Shown piece by piece: positions 62,407 through 64,000 of a stretch of DNA of 64,000 bases (its first letter is position 1; each line of letters opens with the position of its first letter). The notes beneath the pieces were generated by a model. It was not told the DNA's origin and ran no database searches. It saw only the letters and a program-made list of their open reading frames with translations. Made by a program: the position numbers and the translations under genes. The stretch lies in NCBI GenBank assembly GCA_037576195.1, contig CM075101.1, forward strand, positions 41,974,001 through 42,038,000, in the 5' to 3' direction. Origin of the DNA: Phytoseiulus persimilis. Its lineage: Eukaryota > Arthropoda > Arachnida > Mesostigmata > Phytoseiidae.

Positions 62407-62446
62407 TTATTAACTCACCCGTCTATTCCGTTCCGCAGGTAAGACA
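62407..62446 (+). promoter_or_regulatory. Ratchet (recursive splice) site 5: 3'SS fused to 5'SS
   Basis: TTAAC branch-like motif (A at 62413), tract CCCGTCTATTCCGTTCCG, then CAG ending at 62438, joined to GTAAGA. Two further donor-like words follow: ATG|GTACGT at 62531/62532 and ATG|GTAAGC at 62929/62930, giving an RS-exon of 93 or 491 bases. The frame from the junction stays open through the first of these. Confidence 0.5.
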
Positions 62447-62531
62447 AGCCGTGGATCTTTTCCTGGAACATTGCTCGCGAGTTCATCTCTCGCTCGTTCC
62501 AGTAGGAGTCTCGCGACTTGAACACCGCATG
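62439..62531 (+). other. Putative 93-base RS-exon of ratchet site 5
   Basis: It starts right after the acceptor at 62438 and ends before GTACGT at 62532. It is exactly 31 codons and open in the junction frame (VRQAVDLFLEHCSRVHLSLV...). A length divisible by three and an open frame would also suit a genuine coding cassette exon. No protein family is recognised. Confidence 0.2.
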
Positions 62532-63175
62532 GTACGTTGCACCAACGCGTCGGACATCGTCTCGGATGAGAAAAGTTGAGCCGCAGCTCCGAGAGAACTT
62601 CGAGTCGGGCGAACCGGACGGCCGGATAGAGAGATTGGGGCTCTCGGAGGGAAAGAACCGCAAGGCTTTATTGACGCTTGCTACTCCCATTGTTGGAAGT
62701 TGTTGTTGGCTGTGAGAAGGGGAGCCGGGAACACGCGCGGGGTCGATGGGAGGGAGGGAAGCGGTCGAGTACTTCATCCTAGCAAGTGATTCTATGACGA
62801 CGGAGAACAAACCCTGCCCGCGCCGCTGCTGAAGCTCGTCTGCAACTGACGACGACGACACCATCGGAAAGGACTGAGGGGAGCAGAGGGAAGAGCAGCA
62901 GGACGGTGACGACGACTATACCCATCATGGTAAGCAAGCGTTCACGCAAGCTAGTCGGGCGCGCATCCGGCCGCCTAGATCCGTCACTGTCACAGGCGAT
63001 CCGTTATGTACGGTCAACGCAAAGTGCTGTTCAATTTCACAATGTTTGGACTTTTCCGTCGTTCAGCAGCTCGAACGATAAAGCCGATCGACGAGTCCTG
63101 CGTCCCGGGAAGCACCCACTCGGACGCACAAAGGGGGGAACCATCGAAGTCCGATTTCGATTCATCATGCGGTTC

Positions 63176-63180
<5 letters not shown>

Positions 63181-63212
<32 letters not shown>
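63181..63212. repeat. (AG)16 microsatellite
   Basis: Thirty-two bases of uninterrupted AG repeat, the longest dinucleotide repeat in the window. GA repeats of this length bind GAGA-factor-type proteins in insects; that role here is untested. Confidence 0.97.
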
Positions 63213-63214
<2 letters not shown>

Positions 63215-64000
63215 GAACATTCCATCCGCCTTAGGGGATCGCCACTGCCGCACAGAACCGCGCCTCCGCTATCGGCTGTCTCCCCTGCCTCGGGTTGCAT
63301 GGCCTTTGCACAGCGGCGGCGGCATCGGGCGCGGCCGGTTCGCAGGCTCCTTGGACCTCTCAGGCGTCTCACGGAGACCTGCTTGTATACCGGTCTATTT
63401 TTCACATTTGTCACCAACTTTATAAGTACCCTGGAAGACGCCGGAGATTCCCGCGGGAAATTATTGACTGCGCTGAAGAAGAAACACAAGTTTACGCTTC
63501 CGGTGTTGTTATTGACTCCATCGGGTCTGCTCTTCGAGGGCACCACTGACGAGGCTAAGCTGGTACGTTTTTCCAGCCGCTGGCTCGAGTCGTTGCTTCC
63601 TCCACTCCCTCCCCGCTCTTTTCATCTCGATTTCTCTGCCTACCACGATCTGTCTTCAATGCTATAGTCCCGAATTTATAGAGCAGCAGCCCCTTCTCGT
63701 CGCATGGCGCTTGAGCCGCTCTCCGAGGGAACCGATGCATGCTTGCCGGCCGGTCGCTCGGGTGGCTGGCGATCCGCTCGTTTTTCGTTCAGAAGCCGCA
63801 TCGAGAGTGGAATCTTCGGATTTTTTTCCCCCCGTTCGGGTCGTCTACATGACGTGCCATTCCATAAATAGTCGTAAGCCGAGTGCGCGGCGTAACCGGT
63901 GACAAACATCAGAAGTCCTCCTCGCGGTGCTGTCTCCTCGTCGGTTCGCTACCAAACTAACTCGACTTCCATTCTACCCACGCCTCCCCCTTCTCCGGTT

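Larger units (their letters stand above)
52602..62438 (+). other. Non-coding, intron-like segment between ratchet sites 4 and 5
   Basis: About 9.8 kb with no recognised gene. The longest open frame in the window (53317-54363, -, 348 codons from a TTG) lies here, but its Arg and Ser content (each over 10 percent), poly-Arg runs and lack of motifs argue against coding. Contents include a CCGG tract (54.31 kb), a TA-rich palindromic patch (58.41-58.45 kb), C14 (59.16 kb), a full CRE-type octamer TGACGTCA (59225-59232), G15 (60.8 kb) and a hairpin at 62.02 kb. Confidence 0.45.
62439..64000 (+). other. Intron-like tail of the window after ratchet site 5
   Basis: No recognised gene. It contains the donor-like GTAAGCAAG at 62930, the (AG)16 repeat and open frames on both strands near 63.0-63.66 kb. 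These run through the AG repeat and encode Arg-Glu or Ser-Leu repeats, so are not believable proteins. The sequence is cut by the window end. Confidence 0.4.

Noticed and set aside
62906-63667. 253-codon + strand frame.
   Set aside because: It runs through (AG)16, giving an Arg-Glu repeat, and an opposite-strand frame is open too. No motif.

Overview
The window looks like non-coding DNA from a eukaryote, most likely an invertebrate. Bases are close to balanced, with somewhat GC-rich stretches. CpG is plentiful and not depleted. The DNA is full of short, imperfect tetranucleotide slippage tracts (GACG, GACA, GAGC, TGCC and CTGG types). There are no bacterial-style gene rows, no operons and no ribosome-binding sites. 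I recognise no protein family, tRNA, rRNA, snRNA, CRISPR array or transposon protein anywhere in the 64 kb. An arthropod-like genome would fit, but this is only an inference from composition and splice-signal style.

The strongest signal is a set of five sites on the + strand where a textbook 3' splice site (branch-like motif, pyrimidine tract, CAG) is fused directly to a textbook 5' splice site (GTAAG or GTGAG). The junctions follow bases 7499, 19102, 39376, 52601 and 62438, so they are about 10 to 20 kb apart. This is the signature of recursive splicing ('ratchet points'), as established for very long introns in Drosophila. By eye, each strand has six AGGTRAG words. Five of the six on + carry a good pyrimidine tract and none on - does. 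My working model is that most or all of the window is one very long intron, or neighbouring long introns, of a + strand gene whose exons lie outside, removed in steps at these points. Several sites have a plausible downstream donor that would define a transient 'RS-exon' (39484, 52649, 62532 or 62930; weaker at 7754).

Layout: 1-7499, intron-like with a GAGC/GAAC tract, CT, TTG and poly-A runs; 7500-19102, intron-like with a promoter-like patch near 15.85 kb; 19103-39376, the longest step, with the largest tetranucleotide tract at 19.8 kb and CT repeats; 39377-52601, which has the most protein-like open reading (39.9-41.3 kb), a G-run cluster, a 12-bp minisatellite, pyrimidine tracts and a 200-bp purine-rich block at 50.2 kb; 52602-62438, with a CCGG tract, C14 and G15 runs; 62439-64000, with (AG)16.

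Coding calls are few and deliberately low in confidence. Long frames are common here, but nearly all have the Arg/Ser-rich composition expected of translated CpG-rich non-coding DNA. Nothing was searched or computed; all statements come from reading the sequence.
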